From assembly GCF_900112045.1 (NCBI RefSeq), contig NZ_FOJW01000003.1, positions 32,948 to 96,947 on the forward strand: a stretch of DNA of 64,000 bases. The letters run 5' to 3'. The notes under the pieces are model-generated. The model saw nothing but the letters and a program-made list of their open reading frames with translations. It made no database searches and was not told the DNA's origin. The translations under genes and the position numbers were made by a program. Below are positions 16,580-26,114 of this stretch, piece by piece (the stretch's first letter is position 1; every line of letters starts with the position of its first letter). The DNA is from Lentibacillus halodurans. Lineage in GTDB: Bacteria > Bacillota > Bacilli > Bacillales > Amphibacillaceae.

Positions 16580-17719
16580 ATGGTACAGAAACTGGAAGAA
16601 AAAGCACTGGACCATGTAATCGATGATATGATCGATGTCGTACAAAACAGTAAAGATGAAATTTTCAATATCGGTGAAGAGGCGCGAAATGAGTATGAAG
16701 ATCTACAGAGGGAATTGCATGAAACGAGAGAAAAGGTCATTAGTCACATTAGTGATGGAGATGAATTAGAACAGAAAGTACGCTATTCAAGGCAGCGTTT
16801 ATCAGAAGTCAGCAGGGAATTTGACCGCTATTCAGAAACTGAAATCCGCGAAGTTTATGAAAGAACGCATGCCTTACAGACGAAACTTGCCATGGCACGC
16901 CAAGAGGAAAAAGTGCTGCGTCAAAAACGTGATGAGCTCGACCGGCGTCTGGTCACGCTCGATCAGACAATCGAACGTGCTGAAGGTTTAGCCAGTAAAA
17001 TATCCGTCATTCTCACTTACCTGAATGATGATTTTAGACAAGTTAATGAAATGATTGAAGAGGCAAAAGAAAAGCAGGAATTTGGGCTAAAAATAATCGA
17101 AGCACAGGAAGACGAACGCCGGAAAATATCCCGGGAAATCCATGATGGGCCTGCTCAGATGCTTGCAAATATCCTGCTTCGTTCAGAACTGGTTGACCGT
17201 ACTTTCCGCGAAGGCACAGTAGATGAAGCGGTCTGCGAAATCAAAAGTGTCCGGAAAATGATTCGTTCGTCCTTATATGAAGTCCGGCGCATTATATATG
17301 ATCTCCGACCGATGGCACTGGATGATTTAGGATTGATCCCGACCATTAAAAAATATGTCGCAACGGTTGCTGACTACAATGATATCGATATTGAGTTCAC
17401 ATCGGTTGGCAAGGAAGAACGGGTCAATCAAAAATATGAAATTGCATTTTTCCGGTTAATGCAGGAAGCTTTGCAAAATGCGGTTAAACATGCTGAGGCA
17501 TCGTTAATCAAGGTGAAATTGGAAATTACTGAGTCCATTATTGCAATGGTTGTCAAGGATGATGGAAAAGGGTTTGATCCCGCTCTAAAACAGGAAGACT
17601 CGTTTGGTTTAATTGGTATGCGGGAACGTGTTGAAATGTTGGATGGCACACTATCAATAGATTCAACAATCGGCAAGGGGACAACCATTATGATTAATGT
17701 GCCGAATACTGTTTCCTAA
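16580..17719 (+). CDS. degS: Sensor histidine kinase DegS
   Basis: DegS is the cytoplasmic kinase of the DegS-DegU system controlling degradative enzymes, motility, competence and biofilm formation. The 379-residue protein has no membrane helix, a long coiled-coil sensor (about 15-170), the HisKA_3 box REIHDGPAQMLAN with phospho-acceptor His188, and a HATPase domain with DDGKGFD and GLIGMRERV near the end. I chose the inner ATG at 16580, which follows GGTGGGA and matches the B. subtilis N-terminus; the track-wide start at 16499 adds 27 unlikely residues. Confidence 0.95.
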   Translation: MVQKLEEKALDHVIDDMIDVVQNSKDEIFNIGEEARNEYEDLQRELHETREKVISHISDGDELEQKVRYSRQRLSEVSREFDRYSETEIREVYERTHALQTKLAMARQEEKVLRQKRDELDRRLVTLDQTIERAEGLASKISVILTYLNDDFRQVNEMIEEAKEKQEFGLKIIEAQEDERRKISREIHDGPAQMLANILLRSELVDRTFREGTVDEAVCEIKSVRKMIRSSLYEVRRIIYDLRPMALDDLGLIPTIKKYVATVADYNDIDIEFTSVGKEERVNQKYEIAFFRLMQEALQNAVKHAEASLIKVKLEITESIIAMVVKDDGKGFDPALKQEDSFGLIGMRERVEMLDGTLSIDSTIGKGTTIMINVPNTVS

Positions 17720-17723
17720 GATT

Positions 17724-17751
17724 TTGTATTTTACAAAACTTCAAGTATACT
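17724..17751 (+). promoter_or_regulatory. Possible separate promoter of degU
   Basis: TTGTAT (17724-17729), a 16-bp spacer and TATACT (17746-17751) lie in the 125-base gap between degS and degU. B. subtilis degU also has its own promoter in this gap. Confidence 0.5.
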
Positions 17752-17844
17752 GGAATTATAACGATATAAAAAACTAGCTTCATACATATATGTAATAGGG
17801 TAAATATATATTAGAATAGAGTAATAACTTGGGAGGAACAGTTG

Positions 17845-18537
17845 ATGAGTAAAAAGCGAACGAAAATTGTTTTAATTGATGATCATAAGTTATTTCGTGA
17901 AGGGGTAAAACGTATTCTGGACTTTGAATCCTCTTTTGAAGTTGTTGCTGAAGGTGATGATGGCAATGTTGCTTCCAAATTGGTCCGGAAATACAGACCG
18001 GATGTCGTTTTGATGGATATTAATATGCCGAAGTTAAATGGAGTTCAAGCCACATCCGATCTTGTACGAAAGTTTCCGAACACTTACGTTATCATCCTTT
18101 CGATACACGATGATGAAAATTATGTTACACATGCATTAAAAACCGGTGCACAGGGTTATCTGCTGAAAGAAATGGATTCAGATGCGTTGATCGAAGCGAT
18201 TAAAGTTGTTCGAGAAGGCGGATCTTATCTTCATCCAAAAATAACACACAATCTGGTACAAGAGTATCGCCGTCTGGCACATGAAAATGCCGCAACCGTT
18301 GCGGAAACTGCCATCGAATATCATAAGCCTCTTCATTTGCTTACGCGCCGTGAATGCGAGGTTTTGCAGCTGTTGGCAGATGGAAAAAGCAATCGAGGCG
18401 TTGCTGAAAGATTATACATCAGCGAAAAAACGGTGAAAAATCACGTCAGCAACATTTTACAAAAGATGAATGTGAACGATCGTACGCAGGCAGTCGTCTC
18501 AGCCATCCGCAAAGGCTGGGTTGAAGTGAACAGTTAG
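17845..18537 (+). CDS. degU: Response regulator DegU
   Basis: DegU is the NarL/FixJ-type partner of DegS. The 230-residue protein has a receiver domain (about 7-123) with acidic pocket LIDDH, phospho-acceptor Asp58 (VVLMDINMP) and the conserved [12 protein letters not shown] LuxR-type helix-turn-helix follows (about 165-225; [30 protein letters not shown]). The ATG at 17845 lies 7 bases after GGGAGGA; the TTG just before it is less likely. Length is that of B. subtilis DegU (229). Confidence 0.96.
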   Translation: MSKKRTKIVLIDDHKLFREGVKRILDFESSFEVVAEGDDGNVASKLVRKYRPDVVLMDINMPKLNGVQATSDLVRKFPNTYVIILSIHDDENYVTHALKTGAQGYLLKEMDSDALIEAIKVVREGGSYLHPKITHNLVQEYRRLAHENAATVAETAIEYHKPLHLLTRRECEVLQLLADGKSNRGVAERLYISEKTVKNHVSNILQKMNVNDRTQAVVSAIRKGWVEVNS

Positions 18538-18565
18538 GCTTCCCTCGATATTCATGAATTTTCAA

Positions 18566-18600
18566 ATGCGCTGCAGTCTATTGACTGCGGCGTATTTTTA
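18566..18600 (+). terminator. Terminator of degU
   Basis: ATGCGCTGCAGTC and GACTGCGGCGTAT form a 13-bp stem with G-U pairs around a TATT loop, followed by TTTTA. The remaining 270 bases to degV show no gene. Confidence 0.8.
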
Positions 18601-18873
18601 CACGCCTGAACAAGCAGCAAAATCTCCGCTGGTTGAAGGATCCCCTTTTTATAACGACAGAAGCGCACTTGATTTATCCATAAAACTTCGGTTGAATTTT
18701 TTCAATAACGAAATCGGCTAACGCGCTGAAAAATTCCGCCTACCTGCCTTCTATCTTCTACTCCCGATCTTCAGAGATGACGAATGGTCCCACGCGTTTT
18801 CTCAGTGGTGCATTTTCACCTGAATTCATGTAAAATGATAGATAATAGTACAAGTTTAAGGAGAAGGTATACG

Positions 18874-19716
18874 ATGAAAGTTGCTGTAATGTCTGATAGC
18901 ACATCCTACATTCCTGAAGAATTAATCGAACAGCATGGTGTTCATATTGTCCCGCTGAGCGTTGTATTCGGTGACACATCCTATCGTGAAGGAATAGATA
19001 TTACAACCGGAGAATTTTATCAAAAAGTGAGAAAATCGGCGGAGCTGCCGAAAACATCACAGCCATCAATCGGGATGATCGCCAGGAAGCTGGAGGAACT
19101 CGCCAATGATTATGATGCGGTTATTTCAATTCATTTATCCAGTGGCATAAGTGGTACATACCAGGCTGTAGCCAGCGCCGGCGAAATGGTGGATGGTATT
19201 GATGTCTATCCGTACGATTCGGAATTAAGCTGCATGGGTCAAGGTTTTTATGTGCTAGAAGCCGCAAAGCTGTCCGAATCAGGGGAATCCCCGGAAGCCA
19301 TTATAGAGCGCCTTGACGACATAAAACAGTCCGTCCGGGCATATTTCATGGCTGATGACTTAAGCCATTTGCAGCGCGGCGGAAGGCTTAACGGAGCCCA
19401 GGCAATTGTCGGTAGTCTGCTGCAGATTAAACCGGTACTCCATTTCGTAGATAAAAAAATTGTCCCATTTGAGAAAATCCGTACCCGCAAAAAAGCATTA
19501 AACCGGATAATGGGGATGCTGGAAAAAGATGCGGAACAAGGGAAAGCGCTTAAAGTCGTTTTTATCCATGCGAATAATGAATCAGCCGCCATTGAGCTGA
19601 AAGAGCAATTTGATGCTAGTTACCCCGACATGGACACAATGATCAGTTATTTTGGTCCTGTTATCGGCACGCATCTTGGGGAAGGTGCACTCGGTGTTTG
19701 CTGGTACACCAAATAA
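18874..19716 (+). CDS. degV: DegV-family fatty-acid-binding protein
   Basis: This 280-residue DegV protein belongs to the FakB-type family that carries fatty acids for phosphorylation by FakA. Family features are the start MKVAVMSDSTSYIP, VVFGDTSYREG (about 29), LPKTSQPSIG (about 58), SGISGTYQ (about 90) and the C-terminal GPVIGTHLGEGALGVCW. I use the ATG at 18874, which follows AAGGAGAAGG; the longer frame from 18784 has no ribosome site. It follows degU as in B. subtilis (yviA). Confidence 0.9.
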   Translation: MKVAVMSDSTSYIPEELIEQHGVHIVPLSVVFGDTSYREGIDITTGEFYQKVRKSAELPKTSQPSIGMIARKLEELANDYDAVISIHLSSGISGTYQAVASAGEMVDGIDVYPYDSELSCMGQGFYVLEAAKLSESGESPEAIIERLDDIKQSVRAYFMADDLSHLQRGGRLNGAQAIVGSLLQIKPVLHFVDKKIVPFEKIRTRKKALNRIMGMLEKDAEQGKALKVVFIHANNESAAIELKEQFDASYPDMDTMISYFGPVIGTHLGEGALGVCWYTK

Positions 19717-19732
19717 TTGTCACAAGCCACCT

Positions 19733-19758
19733 AGGAACCGACCGACAGGCCGGTTCCT
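19733..19758. terminator. Hairpin between degV and comFA
   Basis: AGGAACCG pairs with CGGTTCCT, and an inner CC-GACA-GG extends the stem. Only a pyrimidine-rich, not T-rich, tail follows. Confidence 0.5.
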
Positions 19759-19801
19759 TCCACTCTGCCCCTATCTATTAATCTATCAGGAGCGTGAAGC
19801 C

Positions 19802-21172
19802 ATGGACTATACTGAATTGAGTCGACGTTATGCAGGAAAACGCCTGCTGCGAAGTGAGATCCTCATTGATGACCCCTTATTTGAACATCTGCTGAACACG
19901 TATTATTTCTCGCCCAAACCTGCTATCCAAAAGAAATGGTCCCATTATCAATGTCAGCGCTGTGGCAATCAAAAACAATCGTTATTTGGAGAAATTCCTT
20001 GCTGTGATTGCAAGCGAACACACCTTTATTGCCGGAAATGTATTGAAACGGGACGGGTGATGGAATGTTTGTCTTTATATGAATGGGCTGGTCCCGAGCC
20101 AGACTGGCCTAGCCTTCCAAATGCCTGTACATGGACTGGCGAATTAACCCAGTCGCAGCAGAAGGCAGCTGACCGCATTATCCAGGCAATCCAAAGCCGT
20201 GAAAAAGAGCTGTTAACCTGGGCGGTATGCGGATCCGGAAAAACCGAGATGCTTTTTCCGGGCATCACTGAGGCTTTGAAAATTGGAAAACGCATATGCA
20301 TCGCCACGCCGAGAACAGATGTGGTACGTGAATTGCTTCCGCGTCTGCGTGAAGCATTTTCCGGCGTATACATCCAGGGATTGTACGGTGGCAGCCTGGA
20401 AAAAGACGGAACAGCGCAGCTTATCATCGCAACAACACATCAGCTGCTCCGTTTTAAACATGCGTTTGACGTGATGATTATCGATGAGGTAGATGCCTTC
20501 CCATTTACACACGATCCGACACTCTCATTTGCCGCCGTTCGTGCCAAAAAGGAAGTCAGCACCACCATTTATTTGACGGCCACGCCAAGGCAGGAACATC
20601 AAACACGAATGGCCAAACAGAAACTTCCGCATGTATTTGTCCCCAAACGTTTCCACGGGCACCCACTTCCTGTACCCGCTTTTCGTATGAGCTACGCATT
20701 AAAAAAAGACTTACAAAAATCCTATCCTCCTAAAGCATTTTTCAAATGGTTTGCCAGTCGGGAAATTTCGACCAGGCAATTGCTCATTTTTGTTCCGACC
20801 ATTAAGCTTGCCAAACGAATAACCGAAAAGCTTTCTGCTATTTTGACTGATCACACGATGACCGCCGTCCATTCTACGGATCATGATCGTGAAGAAAAAA
20901 TCCGGCAGTTCAGGAATAAGCAGTTTCAAATTTTGGTTACGACGACAATTTTAGAACGTGGGGTGACATTCCCGTCCGTAGATGTGACGGTTTTCGATGC
21001 CGGTCATCCGGTTTTTGATGAGGCAGCTCTTGTCCAAATCGCTGGAAGAGCCGGCAGGAGTCCGGAAGATCCGACAGGGGAAGTCGTGTTTTTCCATGAC
21101 GGCAAAACAGAAGCAATGGTACAGGCTGTCAGAGCTATTATCAAAATGAACAAACGGGGAGGGTTCCGTTAA
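19802..21172 (+). CDS. comFA: Competence DNA helicase/translocase ComFA
   Basis: ComFA is the membrane-associated ATPase thought to pull transforming single-stranded DNA into the cell. The 456-residue protein has a four-Cys zinc finger (CQRCG, CCDC, YCRKC; about 43-78), Walker A AVCGSGKTEM (about 141), the DEAD-like IIDEVDAF (about 227), TATPR (about 261) and the C-terminal helicase motif QIAGRAGRS (about 414). B. subtilis ComFA has 463 residues. I start at the ATG at 19802 behind AGGAGCG; the longer frame runs through the preceding hairpin. comFC follows directly, without comFB. Confidence 0.93.
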   Translation: MDYTELSRRYAGKRLLRSEILIDDPLFEHLLNTYYFSPKPAIQKKWSHYQCQRCGNQKQSLFGEIPCCDCKRTHLYCRKCIETGRVMECLSLYEWAGPEPDWPSLPNACTWTGELTQSQQKAADRIIQAIQSREKELLTWAVCGSGKTEMLFPGITEALKIGKRICIATPRTDVVRELLPRLREAFSGVYIQGLYGGSLEKDGTAQLIIATTHQLLRFKHAFDVMIIDEVDAFPFTHDPTLSFAAVRAKKEVSTTIYLTATPRQEHQTRMAKQKLPHVFVPKRFHGHPLPVPAFRMSYALKKDLQKSYPPKAFFKWFASREISTRQLLIFVPTIKLAKRITEKLSAILTDHTMTAVHSTDHDREEKIRQFRNKQFQILVTTTILERGVTFPSVDVTVFDAGHPVFDEAALVQIAGRAGRSPEDPTGEVVFFHDGKTEAMVQAVRAIIKMNKRGGFR

Positions 21173-21173
21173 T

Positions 21174-21857
21174 ATGAATTGTTTATGGTGTGATGCTGAC
21201 ATCGTACCGGACACCAGCTGGCGAAATATTATTCTGGTGTCCAAACCAAAAAATCTTTGTCCTTCCTGTACGGATCAATTAACCGTCCTCCAGGGGAAAC
21301 GATGTGTCAAGTGCAGCCGGTTAAGTGAAAAAGAAATGTGCCCTGATTGCATGCATTGGGAGCGGTCATTATCGCAGGAAGACCCTTTGACATGGAATTA
21401 TTCCGTTTTTTCGTATAATGAAGCTATGAAGGAAATGATCACACGGTGGAAATACCGGGGAGATTACTGCCTTGGAAAAGCCTTTGAAATGGAATACCGG
21501 AAAGCGTTTAAGCGGAACTTTTCGTTCCTCCCCAAGGAAGCGGTGGCTGTCCCGATTCCCTTAAGCGAAGAGCGTATGCATGAACGGGGCTTTAACCAAT
21601 CCAAAATGCTTGCATCGTTTTTACCGTTAAAAAGAAAAGACATACTGACACGCATTCATGGCGAAAAGCAATCCAAAAAAACCCGCAGGCAGCGCGTTAC
21701 AGCTGTGAATCCCTTTCAGATGAAAGGAAGCATAAACAATCCGGTCATTCTTGCCGATGATATATATACAACCGGAACAACGCTCAGGCATGCTGCTACT
21801 GCTTTAAAGAAGCATGGATGTCCGGCTGTTTATGCCCTGACATTGATTCGTGGGTAA
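21174..21857 (+). CDS. comFC: Competence protein ComFC (phosphoribosyltransferase-like)
   Basis: ComFC is needed for uptake of transforming DNA. The 227-residue protein has a double zinc-ribbon N-terminus (CLWCD, CPSC, CVKC, CPDC; about 3-62) and a phosphoribosyltransferase-like domain with VPIPLSEERMHERGFNQS (about 124) and the PRPP-loop VILADDIYTTGTT (about 195). It starts one base after the comFA stop, so the two are coupled. B. subtilis has a small comFB between them; no frame for it exists here. Confidence 0.93.
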   Translation: MNCLWCDADIVPDTSWRNIILVSKPKNLCPSCTDQLTVLQGKRCVKCSRLSEKEMCPDCMHWERSLSQEDPLTWNYSVFSYNEAMKEMITRWKYRGDYCLGKAFEMEYRKAFKRNFSFLPKEAVAVPIPLSEERMHERGFNQSKMLASFLPLKRKDILTRIHGEKQSKKTRRQRVTAVNPFQMKGSINNPVILADDIYTTGTTLRHAATALKKHGCPAVYALTLIRG

Positions 21858-21994
21858 AGTGAAACTTCATTCAGCAGAGTGCTATACTCTGCAGAATGTT
21901 AGTTGAACAGAATCGGACATTTACGGCCAATTTCCCCCGTATTATGGGGGAATAGTGTCCGTTATATGCGGGATAAAGTGAAACTTCATTCAGC
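21855..21994 (+). repeat. Dispersed intergenic repeat, copy A
   Basis: This element begins on the comFC stop codon. It has TGAAACTTCATTCA at 21860-21873 and again at 21979-21992, a hairpin GCAGAGT/ACTCTGC, a 30-base block at 21894-21923 and a second hairpin TTCCCCC/GGGGGAA. The 30-base block, the TGCGGGATAAAGTGAAAC block and the end motif all recur in reverse orientation at 30320-30470. The following bases up to 22240 contain no supported gene; a 110-residue frame on the minus strand reads through the repeat and has no ribosome site that I trust. Confidence 0.85.
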
Positions 21995-22270
21995 AAGGGC
22001 TTTTTTCCCGGTGATGAAAAGGAACAAAGACTAAGAATGCGGGCGTCTTCGAAAAAGGAAAGCACTTTTTCTTTGTGCGATGTATTGCTGCCTAAGCTTT
22101 TCTTGTTCTTTGGTAATCTGTGTCGTGCAGGCTCGAACTGATCCGATATGCACGGGCAGTTGTTCCAATACCGTTTTTCTTTTTTTACCCTGAGACTGGT
22201 CATGGACCTTACTGCGGGATATACGACAAATATGGTAATATGGAATAAAAAAGGGGGAGAGGGATAGACA

Positions 22271-22690
22271 ATGGCTGAATTAGCAAATTGCTCTCGCTGC
22301 GGGAATGTGTTTGTAAAATCTATCCGTGATGTGTGCCAGGCATGCTATAAGGAAGAAGAGGAAGCATTTCAGGTCGTTTACCGGTTTTTAAGCAAACGGG
22401 AAAATCGGGAAGCAACGATGAAGGAGATTATTAAAGCAACGGATGTTGAGGAAGAGCTGATTACTAAATTTATTAAAGAGGGCAGATTGCGTACGTCTGA
22501 TTTTCCCAAACTTGCCTATCCGTGCGAACGATGCGGTGTTGGTATTGTTAGAGGTAAGTTATGTGCCAATTGCTCAGATGACCTGAAAAATGATCTGGAA
22601 CACCATGAAAGACTGAAAAACCATGAAACAGAACAGAAGAACGGGCATGAAAAAATTTATTATGCATTTAATAAGTATAAGAAATCATGA
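22271..22690 (+). CDS. yvyF: Flagellar operon protein YvyF
   Basis: This 139-residue protein has the size of B. subtilis YvyF and the same place, before flgM. It carries zinc-binding Cys pairs at the start (CSRCG, CQAC), a helical middle region (about 25-80) and a second zinc module (CERCG, CANC; about 87-105), with a charged tail. Its role in flagellum formation is not well defined. GGGGGAGAGGG precedes the ATG. Confidence 0.9.
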   Translation: MAELANCSRCGNVFVKSIRDVCQACYKEEEEAFQVVYRFLSKRENREATMKEIIKATDVEEELITKFIKEGRLRTSDFPKLAYPCERCGVGIVRGKLCANCSDDLKNDLEHHERLKNHETEQKNGHEKIYYAFNKYKKS

Positions 22691-22698
22691 TATAGGCT

Positions 22699-22725
22699 TT
22701 AATTTTTGAAAAAAGCGTCCGATAT
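22699..22725 (+). promoter_or_regulatory. Sigma-D promoter of flgM
   Basis: TCCGATAT (22718-22725) matches the sigma-D -10 (GCCGATAT) at 7 of 8 bases, with TTAA 15 bases upstream. In B. subtilis flgM also has a sigma-D promoter, giving feedback on its own target. Confidence 0.7.
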
Positions 22726-22777
22726 AAGTGTTATAGTTATAGACAGTCAGGTTGAAAGATAATTGAGGTGACGTTTT

Positions 22778-23044
22778 ATGAAAATATATGGCTCTAATCA
22801 GCCAAATTTTAATCCATACAAAAACCAGCTTCATAAGCAATTGGATTATTCCAAAGATGCCAATAAAAAAGATCAGCTGGAAATATCCAGTGAGGGCAAG
22901 AAAATGCTGGAAAATGAGAAGCCGAATGCGAAACGTGCATCCTACGTACAGCAAATTAAGGATGCAGTAGATAAGGGTGAATATCAAATCAATTATGATA
23001 AAACTGCGCAAAACATGATTGATTTCTGGTCAAGGCAATCTTAA
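22778..23044 (+). CDS. flgM: Anti-sigma-D factor FlgM
   Basis: FlgM binds sigma-D and holds late flagellar genes off until the hook-basal body is complete. The 88-residue protein has the disordered N-terminus (about 1-35) and the conserved helical sigma-binding part (ISSEGKKML, VQQIKDAVDKGEYQINYDK). It is first in flgM-flgN-flgK-flgL, with a sigma-D promoter just upstream. GAGGTGA precedes the ATG. Confidence 0.94.
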   Translation: MKIYGSNQPNFNPYKNQLHKQLDYSKDANKKDQLEISSEGKKMLENEKPNAKRASYVQQIKDAVDKGEYQINYDKTAQNMIDFWSRQS

Positions 23045-23058
23045 AGGAGGGCTCCGAC

Positions 23059-23547
23059 ATGTCTGTTCAGCCCATTATACAATCATTGGAGAAGCTGATT
23101 GAGCTGCATGATGGCCTGTTTGATTCAGCAAGAAAAAAAACGGAAATGATCAAGGAAGGTTCTGTGGATAAGCTGCAGACATTGCTTGTAAAAGAATATA
23201 AATTTGTGCAGGCATTGGAACAGGCGGAGATAAATCGTCAAAAAATGGTTGAGGAATGGCTGGTTAATGAAGGAATCACATTGCATCAGGCAACGATTAC
23301 AGCTATTTTGGAAACTTTGACTGACGAACAAGCGAAAAACGATCTGGAAAAAACAACTGTTCAGCTGACCGATACGATTACACGAGTGAAAAAGCAGGAA
23401 CAGCTGAACCAGGATTTAATCCGACAATCAATGCAATTTGTTGAGCTGTCACTTGATATGATGAAACCATCGATACGTAATATGAATTATGGTGAGAAAA
23501 AGGCATCCGGTGGAACAGATCGATCTGTTTTTGACTCGAAAGCATAG
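23059..23547 (+). CDS. flgN: Flagellar export chaperone FlgN
   Basis: FlgN is the secretion chaperone for the hook-filament junction proteins FlgK and FlgL, which follow directly. The 162-residue protein is all-helical, with long amphipathic heptads (about 5-135) and a disordered tail, and matches B. subtilis YvyG/FlgN in size and place. AAAGGAGGG lies 7 bases before the ATG. Confidence 0.9.
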   Translation: MSVQPIIQSLEKLIELHDGLFDSARKKTEMIKEGSVDKLQTLLVKEYKFVQALEQAEINRQKMVEEWLVNEGITLHQATITAILETLTDEQAKNDLEKTTVQLTDTITRVKKQEQLNQDLIRQSMQFVELSLDMMKPSIRNMNYGEKKASGGTDRSVFDSKA

Positions 23548-23570
23548 GTACAAATGAAGGGAGAAAGCCG

Positions 23571-25088
23571 ATGAGTACTTTTCATGGATTGGAAATGTCC
23601 AAGCGGGCTTTATTTGCCCAGCAATCAGCACTTTATACGACCGGTCATAATATAGCAAATGCGAATACAGAGGGGTATACACGCCAGCGGGTAAACTTTG
23701 AGACTGGCTCACCGTATCCGCCGGCATCACGCAACCGTCCTGAAATTCCCGGACAAATGGGAACAGGAGTGGAAACTGGATCAGTACAGCGCATTCGCAA
23801 TCAATTTTTAGATTATCAATTCCGCGCAGAAAACAGTGCATCTGAATACTGGAACACAAAGGCCGACGCGCTCAGTCGGATGGAAAATTTACTGAATGAA
23901 CCATCGGAAACGGGGCTATCTGAAACGATGGATCAATTTTGGCAGTCGCTGCAGGATTTGTCCGTTGCCCCAAAAGATGACGGTCCCCGGTCTGTTGTGG
24001 CCCAAAGAGGACAAGCTGTAGCGGAGTCATTTAACTATTTATCCGATTCATTAAGTTCCATCAGAACAGATCTGAAGAACCAGATTGATGTAAAGGCTGA
24101 TGATGCGAATTCACTTGTCAGACAGATAAATGCGATTAATGAACAAGTCAAAAACATTGAAACAAACGGGCAACTACCCAATGATCTGTACGATGAACGT
24201 GATCGGCTGATTGATGAGCTATCAGGCATTGTCAATATCGATGTCAGCTATACAAAAAGCAGTGACAGCGCATCTGATATGGCAGATGGCCTCGCAACGA
24301 TCAGACTCGCGGATGAGAATGGCGATGTGTTGGATACGCCGGCACTGGTTAATGGTGATATGACCGACGGCGGTGAATTGAGTTTTAACGAGATTGATGT
24401 CAGCTACTCGGAGGATAATTATGAGGCTGTTGAGGACATTACGGTAAATGGGGAATCTTTTGACCCAACAGGTTCATTAAAAGGGTTAGTCGAGTCATAT
24501 GGGTATACCGATGAGAATGGCGAAGCAAACGGTATTTATCCGGATATGCTCCATGACCTGGATACCATGGCTGAGGCGTTCGCTGCTGAGTTTAATCGTG
24601 TTCATAGTGATGGTGACGACTTGAATGGTGACTCGGGAATAGAAGACTTTTTCCAATATACTTCCGGGCAAGGTGCCGCATCCAGCATGACGGTTAATGA
24701 AGACATTCTGGATGATCCTGATCTGATTGCTGCTGCAATTGAGGATGGAGGTGCCGGTGATAGCGGAAATGCCTCTGCGCTAGCGGATGTATTTGAAACC
24801 CCTTTGGATGGTTTAGGTGAAAACACATCTGTTAACAGCTTCTATGAATCTATCATTGGTGATATGGGGGTTATGGCGGAGGAAGCCAATAATATGACGG
24901 AAAACACGGAGATCTTAAGGTCACAGGTGGAGCAACAACGGATGTCTGTGAGCTCGGTATCACTTGATGAAGAAATGTCCAACATGATTAAGTTCCAGCA
25001 TGCCTATAATGCTGCTGCCAGGAGTATGACAGCAGTTGATGAAATAATCGATCGTGTTATTAATAATATGGGATTAGTTGGAAGGTAG
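23571..25088 (+). CDS. flgK: Flagellar hook-associated protein 1
   Basis: FlgK is the first hook-filament junction protein. The 505-residue protein has the flagellar rod-type N-terminus (STFHGLEMSKRALFAQQ, with HNIANANTEGYTRQRV at about 24-39) and the matching C-terminus (VSLDEEMSNMIKFQHAYNAA, about 464-483). The variable middle (about 225-420) is very rich in Asp and Glu, as in halophilic relatives. GAAGGGAG precedes the ATG. Confidence 0.95.
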   Translation: MSTFHGLEMSKRALFAQQSALYTTGHNIANANTEGYTRQRVNFETGSPYPPASRNRPEIPGQMGTGVETGSVQRIRNQFLDYQFRAENSASEYWNTKADALSRMENLLNEPSETGLSETMDQFWQSLQDLSVAPKDDGPRSVVAQRGQAVAESFNYLSDSLSSIRTDLKNQIDVKADDANSLVRQINAINEQVKNIETNGQLPNDLYDERDRLIDELSGIVNIDVSYTKSSDSASDMADGLATIRLADENGDVLDTPALVNGDMTDGGELSFNEIDVSYSEDNYEAVEDITVNGESFDPTGSLKGLVESYGYTDENGEANGIYPDMLHDLDTMAEAFAAEFNRVHSDGDDLNGDSGIEDFFQYTSGQGAASSMTVNEDILDDPDLIAAAIEDGGAGDSGNASALADVFETPLDGLGENTSVNSFYESIIGDMGVMAEEANNMTENTEILRSQVEQQRMSVSSVSLDEEMSNMIKFQHAYNAAARSMTAVDEIIDRVINNMGLVGR

Positions 25089-25097
25089 GTTCATAAT

Positions 25098-25985
25098 ATG
25101 CGCATTACACAAAGTATGCTTTCGAATAATATGATGAATAATTTGACAAACAGTTATTCCAGAATGAATACGCAGATGGAGAAGCTTTCGACCGGGAAGA
25201 AAATTAATCGTCCGTCAGATGATCCTGTCATTGCCATGAAAGGGATGGGCTATCGTTCACAGGTAACGGAAATCGAGCAATATCAGCGGAATACAAATGA
25301 AATGCACACCTGGATGGATAATTCGGATACTGCGCTGGATAAAGCGACCCAGACTCTGCAAAAAATGCGTGAACTGGCGGTACAGGCAAGTAATGATACA
25401 TATGATGCAGAAGAACGCCAAAACATTCGCGAGGAAGTGGAGCAATTAAAAGAACATCTTATTGATATTGCCAATACAAATGCAAACGGCAACTATATTT
25501 TTAATGGTACGGATACCGATATAAAGCCTATTACCGTTCAAGAGGATGGAAGTTTAACGTTTTCGGGAGAATCGGATCCGTTCATGATTGAGGTTGCCAA
25601 AGGGACAAAACTGCAGGCCAATGTAGATACATCTGAGATTTTTGATGAGGAATTGTTCAACACGGACATTCAAAATTTTATTGATGCTCTTGGGGAAGGA
25701 GACAACCAAGCAGCTATTGAAGACAGCATTGAAACACTCGATGAAAGTATTAATGATGTCATCAACGCACGGGCAGATCTTGGTGCACGTATGAACAGGG
25801 TTGAATTGGTGGAAAATCGGCTGAGCGAACAAGAAGTAACAGCTACCAAAACGTTGTCGGAAAACGAGGACATTGATTATGCAAAGGCCATTACTGAACT
25901 GATGACACAGGAAAGTGTTCATCGTGCTGCGTTGTCAGCAGGGGGCAGGATTATCCAGCCAACATTAATTGATTTTCTGCGTTAG
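25098..25985 (+). CDS. flgL: Flagellar hook-associated protein 3
   Basis: FlgL is the second junction protein and a flagellin homologue. The 295-residue protein has the N-terminal helix (MRITQSMLSNNMMNNL, MEKLSTGKKINRPSDDPV) and the C-terminal flagellin-like helix (about 215-285). It starts 9 bases after flgK and is followed by a hairpin, so this is probably the end of the flgM-flgN-flgK-flgL unit. Confidence 0.95.
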   Translation: MRITQSMLSNNMMNNLTNSYSRMNTQMEKLSTGKKINRPSDDPVIAMKGMGYRSQVTEIEQYQRNTNEMHTWMDNSDTALDKATQTLQKMRELAVQASNDTYDAEERQNIREEVEQLKEHLIDIANTNANGNYIFNGTDTDIKPITVQEDGSLTFSGESDPFMIEVAKGTKLQANVDTSEIFDEELFNTDIQNFIDALGEGDNQAAIEDSIETLDESINDVINARADLGARMNRVELVENRLSEQEVTATKTLSENEDIDYAKAITELMTQESVHRAALSAGGRIIQPTLIDFLR

Positions 25986-25997
25986 TGAATAATTTCC

Positions 25998-26030
25998 AGC
26001 CCTGGCCATTCCATGGTGCAGGGCTCTATT
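25998..26030 (+). terminator. Hairpin after flgL
   Basis: AGCCCTG (25998-26004) pairs with CAGGGCT (26019-26025), with extra GGCCAT/ATGG pairing inside. The tail is CTATTTA, so termination may be partial. Confidence 0.6.
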
Positions 26031-26114
26031 TACAAAGTTTTCGCAATCTCCGGTATTTCACCTCTGGAAAGACGGATTATGCTTGAATCTTTCTTCGTTA
26101 AAGGAGTACAACAT

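Noticed and set aside
18601-18873. Possible RNA gene between degU and degV
   Set aside because: No conserved motif, strong promoter or terminator pair was seen; nothing beyond AT-rich spacer with a few weak dyads.
19652-19801. N-terminal 50-codon extension of comFA
   Set aside because: It passes through the degV stop region and a hairpin, lacks a ribosome site and is not in known ComFA proteins; the ATG at 19802 has AGGAGCG.
21871-22203. 110-codon minus-strand frame after comFC
   Set aside because: Its second half translates the dispersed repeat, including both hairpins, and it has no credible ribosome site. Similar frames probably recur wherever the repeat occurs.
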